A stretch of DNA of 64,000 bases from Paenibacillus glycanilyticus (lineage in GTDB: Bacteria; Bacillota; Bacilli; Paenibacillales; Paenibacillaceae): the NCBI RefSeq assembly GCF_023715145.1, contig NZ_JAMBNP010000014.1:1-64000 (forward strand), in the 5' to 3' direction. Shown in pieces: positions 26,239 to 35,158 of this stretch. The translations under genes and the position numbers were made by a program. The notes under the pieces are model-generated. The model ran no database searches. It was given only the letters and a program-made list of their open reading frames with translations, and was not told the origin of the DNA. Within the stretch, counting starts at the first letter, position 1. Every line of letters begins with the position of its first letter.

Positions 26239-26350
26239 TGGATTTACGATAAATCCATCATATCATGCCACATTGCCTTACTAAAAGTCACATAAATCCA
26301 TGTGAAAAGCACTTTGCGCCATTTTGCTCAGGAGAGGCTTGCGTTATACT
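26239..26350 (+). promoter_or_regulatory. gal control region: TAAATCCA sites and galK -10
   Basis: A perfect inverted repeat TGGATTTA-CGA-TAAATCCA (26239-26257) and a third TAAATCCA at 26293-26300 lie upstream of a TATACT -10 (26345-26350) that lacks a good -35. This is the arrangement expected for an activator-dependent promoter and for AraC-type half-sites. Confidence 0.55.
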
Positions 26351-26403
26351 GAGATTGAACAAACGGCTTCAAAAATTATACAAAAAAGGACTGTTGCAAG
26401 CAT

Positions 26404-27576
26404 ATGGCATCTATCCAACAGCTTACACAACAATTTATACAGCAATTCGGCGGAGAAGCCGCTGAGATCAAAGCTTTTCACGCACCAGGACGCGTTAACC
26501 TGATTGGCGAGCACACCGACTACAACGGCGGTTATGTATTCCCCGCAGCACTGACTTTCGGAACAACGCTTCTTATCCGCAAGCGCGACGACCGCCAGCT
26601 TGGCCTCGCGACAACAAATTTCCCTTCGTCAAAGTCGCTTGCGATTGATGCGATCGCATATGATGAAGCGGATGACTGGATGAACTATCCGAAAGGGATC
26701 GTTTACGAGCTGCAGCAAAAGGGTATTACATTCAGCAGCGGTTATGACCTGCTCTTCCATGGCGAGATTCCGAACGGCGCAGGCTTGTCCTCTTCGGCAT
26801 CGATCGAGGTTGTAACAGCTTACGCTTTGCTTACGATGGAAGGCAAACCTACGGATACGGTCGAAATCGCTCTTCTGTCCCAGAAATCGGAGAATGAATT
26901 CAATGGCGTGCAATGCGGCATCATGGATCAATTTGCTGTCGCAAACGGCAAGAAGGATCATGCGATCCTGCTGATGTGCGATACGCTCGAATATGAGCTT
27001 GTTCCATTCCAATCCGGCGCTTACAAGCTTGTGATCGGCAACACGAACAAACGCCGCGGACTTGTCGATTCCGCTTACAACGAACGCCGCTCTCAATGCG
27101 AGCAGGCCGTGGTTGACCTCCAAGCCGCATTCCCTGAGCTGAAGCTGCTTGGTCAAATTAACCTCGAGCAGTTTAACGCGAGCAAACACTTGATCAAAGA
27201 TGAAGTCGTACGCAACCGCGCACAGCATGTTGTGGAAGAGATCGACCGCGTGCTTCGCTCGATGGATGCCCTTAAGGCAAATGATCTGACGGCATTTGGT
27301 CAATACATGAACGGCTCGCACGACTCTCTCCGCGACTTGTATGAAGTAACGGGTCCTGAGCTTGACGCAATGGTTGCGGCTGCGCGTCAGGTTCCTGGCG
27401 TACTTGGCTCGCGCATGACAGGCGCAGGCTTCGGCGGCTGCACCGTATCGCTTGTTCACGAAGACAGCATCGAACGCTTCAAGGAAGAGGTAGGGCGCCA
27501 ATACACAGAAGCAACGGGACTTACGCCTGACTTCTACGTTTGCAGCATCGGCAACGGCGTAGAACAGCTTCAATAA
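26404..27576 (+). CDS. galK: galactokinase
   Basis: 390 residues with the GHMP-kinase hallmarks: galactokinase signature GRVNLIGEHTDYNGGYVFP (29-47), the ATP-binding GAGLSSSAS near 119, and a C-terminal GAGFGGCTVSL. It phosphorylates galactose to galactose-1-phosphate, first step of the Leloir pathway. The ribosome site AAAAAGGA is somewhat distant (about 13 bases). First gene of galK-galE-galT, divergent from an AraC regulator. Confidence 0.96.
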   Translation: MASIQQLTQQFIQQFGGEAAEIKAFHAPGRVNLIGEHTDYNGGYVFPAALTFGTTLLIRKRDDRQLGLATTNFPSSKSLAIDAIAYDEADDWMNYPKGIVYELQQKGITFSSGYDLLFHGEIPNGAGLSSSASIEVVTAYALLTMEGKPTDTVEIALLSQKSENEFNGVQCGIMDQFAVANGKKDHAILLMCDTLEYELVPFQSGAYKLVIGNTNKRRGLVDSAYNERRSQCEQAVVDLQAAFPELKLLGQINLEQFNASKHLIKDEVVRNRAQHVVEEIDRVLRSMDALKANDLTAFGQYMNGSHDSLRDLYEVTGPELDAMVAAARQVPGVLGSRMTGAGFGGCTVSLVHEDSIERFKEEVGRQYTEATGLTPDFYVCSIGNGVEQLQ

Positions 27577-27605
27577 ATTATTTCAAATAACATAGAGAAA
27601 GTGGG

Positions 27606-28604
27606 ATGAGGAGTATGGCAGTATTAGTAACCGGAGGAGCGGGCTATATCGGTTCGCATGCCGTAGCCGCACTTGCAGAGCGCGGAGAGGAAATCGTAGT
27701 AGTCGATAATCTGCAGCAAGGTCACCGCGAGGCGGTTGTTGAAGGCAAGCTGTACGTAGGCGACCTTCGCGACGCAGCATTTATGGATACGGTATTTAAA
27801 GAAAACAAGATTGACGCAGTTATTCACTTTGCAGCAAACTCGCTGGTTGGCGAGAGCATGACTAACCCTGCGAAATATTATCACAACAATGTTTACGGCA
27901 CCCTGTGCCTGCTGGAGAAAATGATCGAGCATGACGTTATGAAGATCGTCTTCTCTTCTACGGCCGCAACTTACGGCGAGCCCGAGAATGTGCCGATCGA
28001 CGAATTTGACCGCACGCTTCCAACAAACACTTACGGCGAAACCAAGCTGGCGATGGAAAAAATGATGAAGTGGTTCGATGTCGCTCATGGCCTCAAATAC
28101 GTATCCCTTCGTTACTTCAACGCTGCAGGCGCTCATGCCAGCGGCAAAATCGGCGAAGATCACAGTCCTGAAACCCATCTGATTCCGATCGTGCTTCAAG
28201 CAGCGCTTGGTCAACGTCCGCATATCTCGGTATTCGGCGATGATTATGCAACGCCGGACGGTACCTGCATCCGGGACTACATCCATGTCAGCGACCTGGC
28301 CGATGCCCATGTCCTTGCGGTTGATAAGCTTCGCCGCGAAGGAGCGGAAAGCTCGATCTATAACCTCGGCAACGGCCAAGGCTTCTCCGTCAAAGAAGTG
28401 ATTGAGATTGCCCGCAAGGTGACTGAGCGCGAGATCAAAGCGGTTATCGAGCCTCGCCGCGCAGGCGATCCTGCTACTTTGGTCGCATCCTCGGCGCGTG
28501 CCCGCCAAGAGCTCGGCTGGAATCCGTCGCGCGCTAACCTTGAAGATATCATCCGCAGCGCATGGAACTGGCATGTCAATCATCCTAACGGCTATAACGG
28601 CTAA
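27606..28604 (+). CDS. galE: UDP-glucose 4-epimerase
   Basis: About 330 residues. NAD-binding GGAGYIGSHA near the N-terminus, a Ser/Tyr/Lys triad with STAAT and YGETK, and NNVYGTL and RYFNAAGA stretches typical of GalE. It interconverts UDP-glucose and UDP-galactose. The start is uncertain by three codons: ATG 27606 has AAAG upstream, ATG 27615 begins the usual MAVLVTGG but has AGGAG only one base away. Second gene of the gal operon. Confidence 0.95.
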   Translation: MRSMAVLVTGGAGYIGSHAVAALAERGEEIVVVDNLQQGHREAVVEGKLYVGDLRDAAFMDTVFKENKIDAVIHFAANSLVGESMTNPAKYYHNNVYGTLCLLEKMIEHDVMKIVFSSTAATYGEPENVPIDEFDRTLPTNTYGETKLAMEKMMKWFDVAHGLKYVSLRYFNAAGAHASGKIGEDHSPETHLIPIVLQAALGQRPHISVFGDDYATPDGTCIRDYIHVSDLADAHVLAVDKLRREGAESSIYNLGNGQGFSVKEVIEIARKVTEREIKAVIEPRRAGDPATLVASSARARQELGWNPSRANLEDIIRSAWNWHVNHPNGYNG

Positions 28605-28640
28605 GCTGCCGGTTAGGAGCGGAAAGGAGATTTACACATC

Positions 28641-30230
28641 ATGACAGTCAAAGAAGATACAACAGTTACCGCAGCGGAGGCTCTCGTCCTGATCGACAGG
28701 CTTGTCCAATTTGCCCTTCGTCAAGGGATGATCGAACCGCTTGATGTGAACTATTCCCGCAATGCTTTGCTGGATCTGTTCAAGTTCACGGAGCCCCATG
28801 AGGGAGAGATTCCGGAAGAAGAGCTGGACAGTCCGGTATCTCTGCTTGAACCGCTGCTCGATTACGGGTATACGATTGGCTTGATCGAGGACAATATTCT
28901 AACGTTCCGCGATTTGCTGGACGCCCGCATTATGGGACTGCTCATGCCGCGTCCTTCCGAGGCTGCGGCGGCTTTCCGCCGTACAACGGCAGAAGCCGGC
29001 ATCAAAGCGGCAACGGATGCTTTCTACAAGCTGAGCATTGACTCGAACTACATCCGGATGGACCGCATCCGCAAAAACAAATACTGGCTCCACGAAACCG
29101 AGCATGGCGAGCTCGAGATTACAATCAACCTGTCGAAGCCGGAGAAAGATCCGAAGGAGATTGCGCTGCTCAAAACCTTGCCGCAGGCACATTATCCGAA
29201 ATGTCTGCTCTGTGAGCAGAACGTCGGCTACGCCGGCCGTGCCGATCACCCGGCACGCCAGAACCTGCGCGTATTGCCGCTGACGCTGGACGATCAGCAA
29301 TGGTACTTCCAGTACTCGCCGTATGTGTACTACAACGAGCACAGCATTGTGTTTAAAGGCGCCCATGAACCAATGGTCATCTCTCATGGAACCTTCAAAC
29401 GCTTGCTGGACTTCGTTGAGCAGTTCCCGCATTACTTCATCGGCTCAAACGCCGATCTGCCGATCGTTGGCGGCTCGATCCTGAGTCATGACCACTTCCA
29501 GGCAGGACGCCATACCTTCCCGATGGAGAAGGCAAAAGCGGTAGCCTCGTTCTCGGATCCGTCCTTGCCGGGTGTAAGCTACAGCATCGTGAACTGGCCG
29601 ATGACCGTCGTACGGGTGAACGGCGCATCCAAAGAGGATGTTCTGAAGGCCGCAAGCCGGATGCTGGATGCTTGGCGCGGATATAGCGACGAAGCTGCTG
29701 ACGTGCTTGCATTCACTGCAAACGGCGACGGAACGCTTACTCCCCATAACACGATCACTCCGATCGCGAGACTGCTTGACGACGGTGCTTACGAGATTGA
29801 TCTCGTACTCCGCAACAACCGGACAAGCGAGGAGCATCCGATGGGGATCTTCCATCCGCATCAGCACTTGCATCATATCAAGAAAGAAAATATTGGCCTG
29901 ATCGAGGTTATGGGTCTGGCTGTATTGCCTGGCCGCCTGAAAGCCGAGCTCGAGCAGATTGCTGCTTACCTGACCGGCGAAACAGCCGCGCTTCATAACG
30001 AGCTGCACAGCGCGGAGCATCCGCTTCGTCTCCATGCCGAGTGGATTGAATCGCTGGTAGCCCGCTATGGCACATCCTGTTCGGCTGAACAGGCACAAGC
30101 GATTGTGGAGGGCGAGACAGGTGCGAAATTCTCCGAGGTGCTGAAGGACGCAGGCGTGTTCAAGCAAACGGAAGAAGGCCATGCCGCATTCCAACGTTTC
30201 CTGGCTGAATTTGGCCTAAAACCAGCTTAA
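28641..30230 (+). CDS. galT: UDP-glucose-hexose-1-phosphate uridylyltransferase, Firmicutes type (GalT class II)
   Basis: 529 residues, the length of the long Firmicutes GalT form rather than the 350-residue enterobacterial one. The active-site region contains ILSHDHFQAGRH and MGIFHPHQHLHHIKKENIGLIEVMG, with the histidines of the uridylyl-transfer site. It swaps UMP between UDP-glucose and galactose-1-phosphate, completing the Leloir pathway with GalK and GalE. GGAAAGGAG lies upstream of the ATG. Last gene of the operon, followed by a terminator. Confidence 0.95.
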   Translation: MTVKEDTTVTAAEALVLIDRLVQFALRQGMIEPLDVNYSRNALLDLFKFTEPHEGEIPEEELDSPVSLLEPLLDYGYTIGLIEDNILTFRDLLDARIMGLLMPRPSEAAAAFRRTTAEAGIKAATDAFYKLSIDSNYIRMDRIRKNKYWLHETEHGELEITINLSKPEKDPKEIALLKTLPQAHYPKCLLCEQNVGYAGRADHPARQNLRVLPLTLDDQQWYFQYSPYVYYNEHSIVFKGAHEPMVISHGTFKRLLDFVEQFPHYFIGSNADLPIVGGSILSHDHFQAGRHTFPMEKAKAVASFSDPSLPGVSYSIVNWPMTVVRVNGASKEDVLKAASRMLDAWRGYSDEAADVLAFTANGDGTLTPHNTITPIARLLDDGAYEIDLVLRNNRTSEEHPMGIFHPHQHLHHIKKENIGLIEVMGLAVLPGRLKAELEQIAAYLTGETAALHNELHSAEHPLRLHAEWIESLVARYGTSCSAEQAQAIVEGETGAKFSEVLKDAGVFKQTEEGHAAFQRFLAEFGLKPA

Positions 30231-30242
30231 TAATGAAGTGTA

Positions 30243-30284
30243 AGCCGTCGAATTTGCCCAATGGACATTTACGACGGTTTTTTT
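30243..30284 (+). terminator. gal operon terminator
   Basis: GCCGTCG/CGACGG stem followed by T7. Confidence 0.85.
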
Positions 30285-30568
30285 GCCCATAGCATTTTTA
30301 TGAGAAATATAACCAAAAATCAATTTGGCGACTTTAAACGCGGCCGTTTATCTTCGAGATGCTGCGATTCTCCTATGAGGATTGTGCAATTATTTGAAAT
30401 ATGTAAAGAAATTAATTTGTAAATCGAAAAAAATTATGGTATTTTTTATATGAAAATATAAACTATTCGCAATGTTATATTTTTAATGAAAGATATGTGT
30501 ACTTTTTGATAAAGGGGAAAGTTAACGCTTATCTGGAACATTCATTTCAGGTTAACGGAGGGGTCAAT

Positions 30569-31039
30569 ATGCCGGAAGCAATTATGCCTTTAGATGATTT
30601 CTTGCAGTTGAATGCCGAGGAGCAGATCGAGAAGCTGAAGCGTTGGAAGATGGATTACACGCTGAAGGATATCCGTGAAGCTTGGAATTTCAAGCATTCG
30701 GCGCAATATTATATGCTGCTCAAGAAGCTGCGTATTTACGAACGCGTTGTTAATAAATCAGACAAGTTTTATCCGATGCAGGACCAGCTGCTGGTGCAGC
30801 AGGGCGGTTCCAAGGAGCGTGCCTGGAGAGGCCGTACGACGTTTGCTGCGCAAGAGGAACAGCCGGCGGACCGTTTCAATTATCAGTTGAATACAGCGCT
30901 TACAGGCTCGGAGCTGGCAGAAAAGCTGGAGCGTCTGGCATTCTTCCTGAAGGGCGAACAGAAGCAGGTTCAGATCAGCTTAACCATCGAATCGGCAGAT
31001 GCGGGGGCATCGCCTGATTCCGAGGAAACAAACGAATAA
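30569..31039 (+). CDS. conserved-looking hypothetical protein with helix-turn-helix-like segment
   Basis: 156 residues from an ATG behind AACGGAGGGG. Residues 20-55 (EKLKRWKMDYTLKDIREAWNFKHSAQYYMLL) look like a helix-turn-helix followed by a basic helix, and the C-terminus is acidic and disordered. I do not recognise the family; DNA binding is a guess. The 284 bases upstream (30285-30568) are AT-rich, hold no gene that I can see, and probably contain its promoter. A terminator follows. Confidence 0.6.
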   Translation: MPEAIMPLDDFLQLNAEEQIEKLKRWKMDYTLKDIREAWNFKHSAQYYMLLKKLRIYERVVNKSDKFYPMQDQLLVQQGGSKERAWRGRTTFAAQEEQPADRFNYQLNTALTGSELAEKLERLAFFLKGEQKQVQISLTIESADAGASPDSEETNE

Positions 31040-31047
31040 GACAACAA

Positions 31048-31084
31048 GGGGAGCTCTGATTGGGATAGGAGCTCTTTTTTTGTT
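31048..31084 (+). terminator. rho-independent terminator
   Basis: GGAGCTC repeated with self-complementary GAGCTC cores, followed by T7. Confidence 0.75.
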
Positions 31085-31223
31085 TATTGAACATATGTCT
31101 AAAAAATTTCTAGTTAATGGCTGTTAGTGGTAAAGATTGTAATTACAGCTGTTACTTTATGTGTAAAATTTGCATAAAGCTAGGACCGTGGGCATCGTCC
31201 TTAAGTCGGATGAGCGCAAAAAA

Positions 31224-31261
31224 GAAGCACCGGCAGGCTCTCTGGAGTCTGCCGGTGCTTC
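31224..31261 (-). terminator. terminator of the DUF1128 gene
   Basis: GAAGCACCGGCAG/CTGCCGGTGCTTC stem; the A-run on its left becomes a T-run on the minus strand. Confidence 0.88.
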
Positions 31262-31275
31262 TTCGTTGCCGTATT

Positions 31276-31503
31276 TTATTTGCTGCGCAGCTTGCCAAGC
31301 TCCGACACGAGCGCTTCTACTTCGCTGATGCTGAATTTATCCTTGGACGCAACAACTTCATATAGGTCGCGGATATCCTCATATTGTTCAACGCGGAAGT
31401 GGGAAGCCTGCATCGCTGCCGCTGTCGCCATTCTTAGCTTTGTCTTGATGGTTTCGATCATAAATTCCACGTTCTGCTGGGTTGGTTCTTCCAGATTGAC
31501 CAT
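31276..31503 (-). CDS. DUF1128 (YfkK-like) protein
   Basis: 75 residues, all-helical and charged, starting at the ATG behind GGAGAGGGG. The pattern (NVEFMIETIKTKLRM, HFRVEQYEDIRDLYEVV, VEALVSELGKLR) matches the small DUF1128 family of Bacilli. No function is known to me. Monocistronic with its own terminator. Confidence 0.75.
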   Translation of the reverse strand: MVNLEEPTQQNVEFMIETIKTKLRMATAAAMQASHFRVEQYEDIRDLYEVVASKDKFSISEVEALVSELGKLRSK

Positions 31504-31658
31504 GATTAGTCCCCTCTCCATGTTCGGTTAGTCTTTATCATTCTCGCCATTGTAACATATTTCGCGCATCCCATGCCTGTAAATTGAACCATGCCGCTTA
31601 ATTCGGGTACAATGAAGGTAACTCTCATTCGCACGAACAACATAAAGCAGGTGTTTAC

Positions 31659-32171
31659 ATGTTAGGGAAGACAGGCGAAGCAGCAAAAAATGGGCCGGAC
31701 AGCCTGCAGTCATTTCTGACCCAAGTCGCAGCGAGACACCCTGACCGCAGCCAGGTCGTATTCGTATGTATCGGCACGGACCGTTCCACCGGGGACAGCT
31801 TTGGCCCCTTGTTAGGCTCCAGGCTGGAGGAACGAGGCTGGCCTCATGTCTTCGGCACGCTGAAGCAGCCTTGTGACGCTAAGCGTTTTGAGGAGGCGCT
31901 TAAGCAAGCCGCAGAGCATGAGGTTGTTATAGCCGTTGATGCCTGCCTGGGCAAGCCGCAGTCCGTTGGAGGATATATTACTGCAGAAGGGCCGCTTACG
32001 CCCGGTCAGGCGACAGGTGCAAGATTGAAGGCTGTTGGCGATTACAGCATCGCCGGAGTCGTGAATGCCAGCAGCCATAAGCCATACATGACGCTTCAGA
32101 CCACATCGCTGTACACCGTGATGCAAATGGCCGACACCGTTGCGGAGCTGGTGGATCAAGCCTGGAAATGA
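31659..32171 (+). CDS. YyaC-like spore protease-fold protein
   Basis: 170 residues. VCIGTDRSTGDSFGPLLG near residue 40 and the VDACLG segment near 95 match YyaC, a sporulation protein related in fold to the GPR germination protease. The gene supports an endospore-forming host. Cellular role is poorly known. The tandem repeat array and a hydrolase gene follow. Confidence 0.83.
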   Translation: MLGKTGEAAKNGPDSLQSFLTQVAARHPDRSQVVFVCIGTDRSTGDSFGPLLGSRLEERGWPHVFGTLKQPCDAKRFEEALKQAAEHEVVIAVDACLGKPQSVGGYITAEGPLTPGQATGARLKAVGDYSIAGVVNASSHKPYMTLQTTSLYTVMQMADTVAELVDQAWK

Positions 32172-32180
32172 TTTTACAAA

Positions 32181-32312
32181 GTGAATGCTTACGAAGCAAG
32201 AATCATCATAAACAGCGGAAACGCTGTTTCTGTGATAATTCTTTAAGTGAATGCTTACGAAGCATGAATCATCATAAACAGCGGAAACGCTGTTTGTGTG
32301 ATAATTCTTTTT
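32181..32312 (+). repeat. 66-bp tandem repeat (two units) forming hairpins before a ribosome site
   Basis: Units at 32181-32246 and 32247-32312 differ at few positions. Each has a small hairpin (TGCTT-ACG-AAGCA) and a larger one with a GAAA tetraloop (AAACAGCG/CGCTGTTT) extended by GAAT.ATCA/TGAT.ATTC. The second unit runs directly into the TTTTTAGGAGG ribosome site of the next gene. The head of the unit (GAATGCTT.CGAAGCA) recurs in the array at 59.8-60.1 kb. Confidence 0.9.
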
Positions 32313-32325
32313 AGGAGGGCCCAAA

Positions 32326-33168
32326 ATGACTCAATTAACCATCGCCAATCAAACGATCACACTGTCAAACGGCGTTTCGTTAGCTTATTACGATTCCGAT
32401 CCCCAAGGAGCAGATACAGCTCAGTTAAACAAACCGGTTGTTGCGCTCCTCCATGGCTATTGCGGAAGCTCGGCCTATTGGGAACAGGTTATAGAGCCGC
32501 TCTCCGCCGCGGCCCGTATTATTGCATTGGATTTACGCGGACATGGCCGCTCATCCGGGGAGACCGGGCCGGAGGAGACGAACGCAATGGAATTGTATGC
32601 AGACGATCTTGCCGCCATGCTTGACCAACTGAAAATAAACAAGGCATGCGTCCTCGGCCATTCCCTTGGCGGTTACATAACGTTGGCTTTTGCCGAGCGC
32701 TATGAAGAGAAGCTGTCAGCCTTTGGACTTGTTCATTCTACGCCGCTGCCGGACAGCGAAGCGGCGAAGGAGAATAGAGACAATGCGGTGGCGGCCATTA
32801 AGAAGGACGGCGTTGCTGCCTTTGTGGAAGGTCTTGTTCCAAAGCTTTATTCCCCGGACAATAAAGTCGCTATGCCGGATCGGGTAGAGCGTTCTATCGC
32901 GATTGGCAAAGGAACTAGCGCGGCCGGAGCAATTGGCGCAGCCAAAGGCATGAAGATCCGTCCGGACCGTACAGAGGTCTTGAAGAAAGCCTCTCTGCCC
33001 GTGCTTCTCCTTGCCGGTGAGCATGATCAGATTATTCCGGCAGAGCGCACCTTTGCTGTTGAGGGACCGAATGTAACCCGGGAGCTGCTTGCGGAAGCCG
33101 GGCATATGGGAATGACCGAGCGTCCGGGTCCATTCGCGGAAGCGTTACTTCGTTTTATTAAATTCTAA
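32326..33168 (+). CDS. alpha/beta hydrolase
   Basis: 280 residues. HGYCGSS oxyanion loop near 45, DLRGHGRSS near 70, the nucleophile elbow LGHSLGGY near 112, the acid in GEHDQIIP near 230 and the final His in AGHMGM. This is the canonical alpha/beta hydrolase layout of the esterase/haloperoxidase-like group. Substrate unknown. GGAGGG precedes the ATG, directly behind the hairpin repeats, which probably lie in the mRNA leader. Confidence 0.85.
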   Translation: MTQLTIANQTITLSNGVSLAYYDSDPQGADTAQLNKPVVALLHGYCGSSAYWEQVIEPLSAAARIIALDLRGHGRSSGETGPEETNAMELYADDLAAMLDQLKINKACVLGHSLGGYITLAFAERYEEKLSAFGLVHSTPLPDSEAAKENRDNAVAAIKKDGVAAFVEGLVPKLYSPDNKVAMPDRVERSIAIGKGTSAAGAIGAAKGMKIRPDRTEVLKKASLPVLLLAGEHDQIIPAERTFAVEGPNVTRELLAEAGHMGMTERPGPFAEALLRFIKF

Positions 33169-33201
33169 AACGCTTGGTTTATCATGAGGGGAGGGAACAA
33201 G

Positions 33202-33846
33202 ATGTTTCGTCGCGATTATTTGATGAACATGATTGAGCAGATGACCGAAGCGGTCGGACACTTATTGCAGTTGAAAAAGGAGCTTAAGCATCAGGAGGCG
33301 TTGCTCGTAATCGACGAGCTTCTGGATAAACGGTTTGGACTGAGCGGTAAGCTGATCCGGTCCTTGTCCGACAAGGATTTGATGGCGGTACTGACCACTA
33401 ACGGCGTGATTGAGACGGATAAAATACAGGCCATTGCGGTAACTCTGAAGCAGGAGTCGGAGGTGCATGCCGAGCTTGGCAACGAAGATGCAAGCTTTGT
33501 ATCCGGTCTGAAGGCGCTGCAGCTCTTCATGCGTCTGTCGCTGGTTGGAGCGGAGCCTACGCTTGTGAACCCGTCGAAGGAAGCCGAGCAGCTCCTTGAG
33601 CAATTAAAGGCTTATGAGCTGCCGGACCATGTCAAGCTGCTTCAGGCGGAATGGCTGGAAGGAGAGGGACACTTCGCCCGGGCCGAGGATGTACTTTATG
33701 AGCTTATGGAGGACAAGGCGGTTACCAAAGAGGAAGTGGAAGCTTACTACCGGCGTCTTCTGTACTGTGCGGACGAGAAGCTGGAAGCTGGCGGACTGCC
33801 GCGCGAGGAAGTCCAGCATGGACTGGACTCGTTGATAGCCAATTAA
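33202..33846 (+). CDS. DUF6483-like protein
   Basis: 214 residues from the ATG behind GAGGGGAGGG. The start FRRDYLMNMIEQMTEAVGHLLQLKKE resembles the small DUF6483 family; the rest is helical and reminiscent of TPR-like packing. No catalytic motif or signal seen. It follows the hydrolase by 33 bases and precedes a methyltransferase by 33, so the three may be cotranscribed. Confidence 0.6.
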   Translation: MFRRDYLMNMIEQMTEAVGHLLQLKKELKHQEALLVIDELLDKRFGLSGKLIRSLSDKDLMAVLTTNGVIETDKIQAIAVTLKQESEVHAELGNEDASFVSGLKALQLFMRLSLVGAEPTLVNPSKEAEQLLEQLKAYELPDHVKLLQAEWLEGEGHFARAEDVLYELMEDKAVTKEEVEAYYRRLLYCADEKLEAGGLPREEVQHGLDSLIAN

Positions 33847-33879
33847 TGAAAGCATTGATCTATAGGAGTGACTAACAGC

Positions 33880-35061
33880 ATGACAGAAGAATGGCAGCAG
33901 CAAATAATAAAAGTAGTGGAAGCGGGGGAACTGCTGCAGGGAACGCTTAGCCAGCTGCGGCGCAAGGACAGCGCGGCTGCTCCGAAGACCGTTGTGCGGC
34001 CGGTTCAATTGAAGAACGGGCTTCATATGCAGTTCGAATACCACTACAGCAATAAAGTAACCCATGATAATGTAAAGCCCGAGCTCGCAGGCAACAGAAT
34101 CGTCGAGCTTCTGGAAGGCGACTACAAGCAGGCTTTATTCAAAACGCCAAACGCGGATATTCAGATGCTGTTTAATAAGAAAGGGAAGGCTACTATGCTC
34201 AGCAAGCCGCCGACCGGCAGCAATAAGGCTGCCGCGGATCTGCAGCATAACCGCCAGAAAAACCGCATTTTGGCTGAAGGAACGGCTGCCCCTTTCCTGG
34301 TGGAGCTTGGCATTATGACGAAGGAAGGCGCCGTACATGCGAAGAAGCAGGATAAGTACAGGCAGATCAACCGTTTCCTCGAAATGGTGACGGATGTGCT
34401 TCCTAGCCTTCCGAAGGACAAGCCGCTTACCATTGTAGACTTTGGCTGCGGCAAATCCTATTTGACCTTTGCCCTTTATCATCTGCTCGCCGTTGAGCAG
34501 AAGCGTGAAATATCCATTATCGGTCTGGATTTGAAGGCAGATGTCATCGCGTTTTGCCAGGAGCTTGCGGATAGGCTTGGTTACGACAAGCTGAAATTCC
34601 TCGTCGGGGATATTGCCGATTACGAGGAATTGAATGCAGCCGATATGGTCGTAACGCTCCATGCCTGCGATACCGCAACGGATGCAGCGCTTGCCAAAGC
34701 CGTGAAGTGGGGGGCGTCAGTCATTATGTCCGTGCCTTGCTGCCAGCATGAATTGTTCCGGCAGGTTGAGAGCGAGGTGTTGTCTCCGATTCTGTCGCAG
34801 GGGCTTCTGAAGGAACGTTTCTCCGCGCTCGCTACGGATGCGGCACGCGGTAACCTGCTTGAGGTGCTTGGATATAAAGTGCAGATGCTGGAGTTTGTTG
34901 ATCCTGAGCATACCCCGAAAAACCTGCTGATCCGCGCTGTTCGCAGCGGTCAGGGTGCCTCGAAGGAGAAGTGGGAGCAATATGAGCAGTTCCGCAGCTT
35001 CCTGCAAATTTCGCCTTCCTTGGAGCATATGCTTTCGGACCTTTGGCCTATCCCATCCTGA
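33880..35061 (+). CDS. class I SAM-dependent methyltransferase
   Basis: 393 residues. The SAM-binding motif VDFGCGKSYLTFALYHLL is near residue 185, a GLDLK acid loop follows and LHACDTATDAAL lies near 265, with a conserved SVPCCQHEL segment near 285. This combination belongs to the methyltransferase group related to eukaryotic METTL25-type proteins, whose target is often RNA. The target is not deducible. Start at ATG 33880 because TAGGAG then has proper spacing; a GTG at 33868 overlaps it. Confidence 0.82.
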   Translation: MTEEWQQQIIKVVEAGELLQGTLSQLRRKDSAAAPKTVVRPVQLKNGLHMQFEYHYSNKVTHDNVKPELAGNRIVELLEGDYKQALFKTPNADIQMLFNKKGKATMLSKPPTGSNKAAADLQHNRQKNRILAEGTAAPFLVELGIMTKEGAVHAKKQDKYRQINRFLEMVTDVLPSLPKDKPLTIVDFGCGKSYLTFALYHLLAVEQKREISIIGLDLKADVIAFCQELADRLGYDKLKFLVGDIADYEELNAADMVVTLHACDTATDAALAKAVKWGASVIMSVPCCQHELFRQVESEVLSPILSQGLLKERFSALATDAARGNLLEVLGYKVQMLEFVDPEHTPKNLLIRAVRSGQGASKEKWEQYEQFRSFLQISPSLEHMLSDLWPIPS

Positions 35062-35158
35062 AAATAATAATCGAAAAGTCCTATGGAAGTAATTGTCGAT
35101 TGAAATAACATTTGCTACAATGGCAATAGATGGAATGTTAATGGATGGGTGAACCGTA

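Noticed and set aside
26629..28583. Long minus-strand frames opposite galK and galE
   Set aside because: Shadow frames caused by biased codons; the plus-strand products are clear enzymes.
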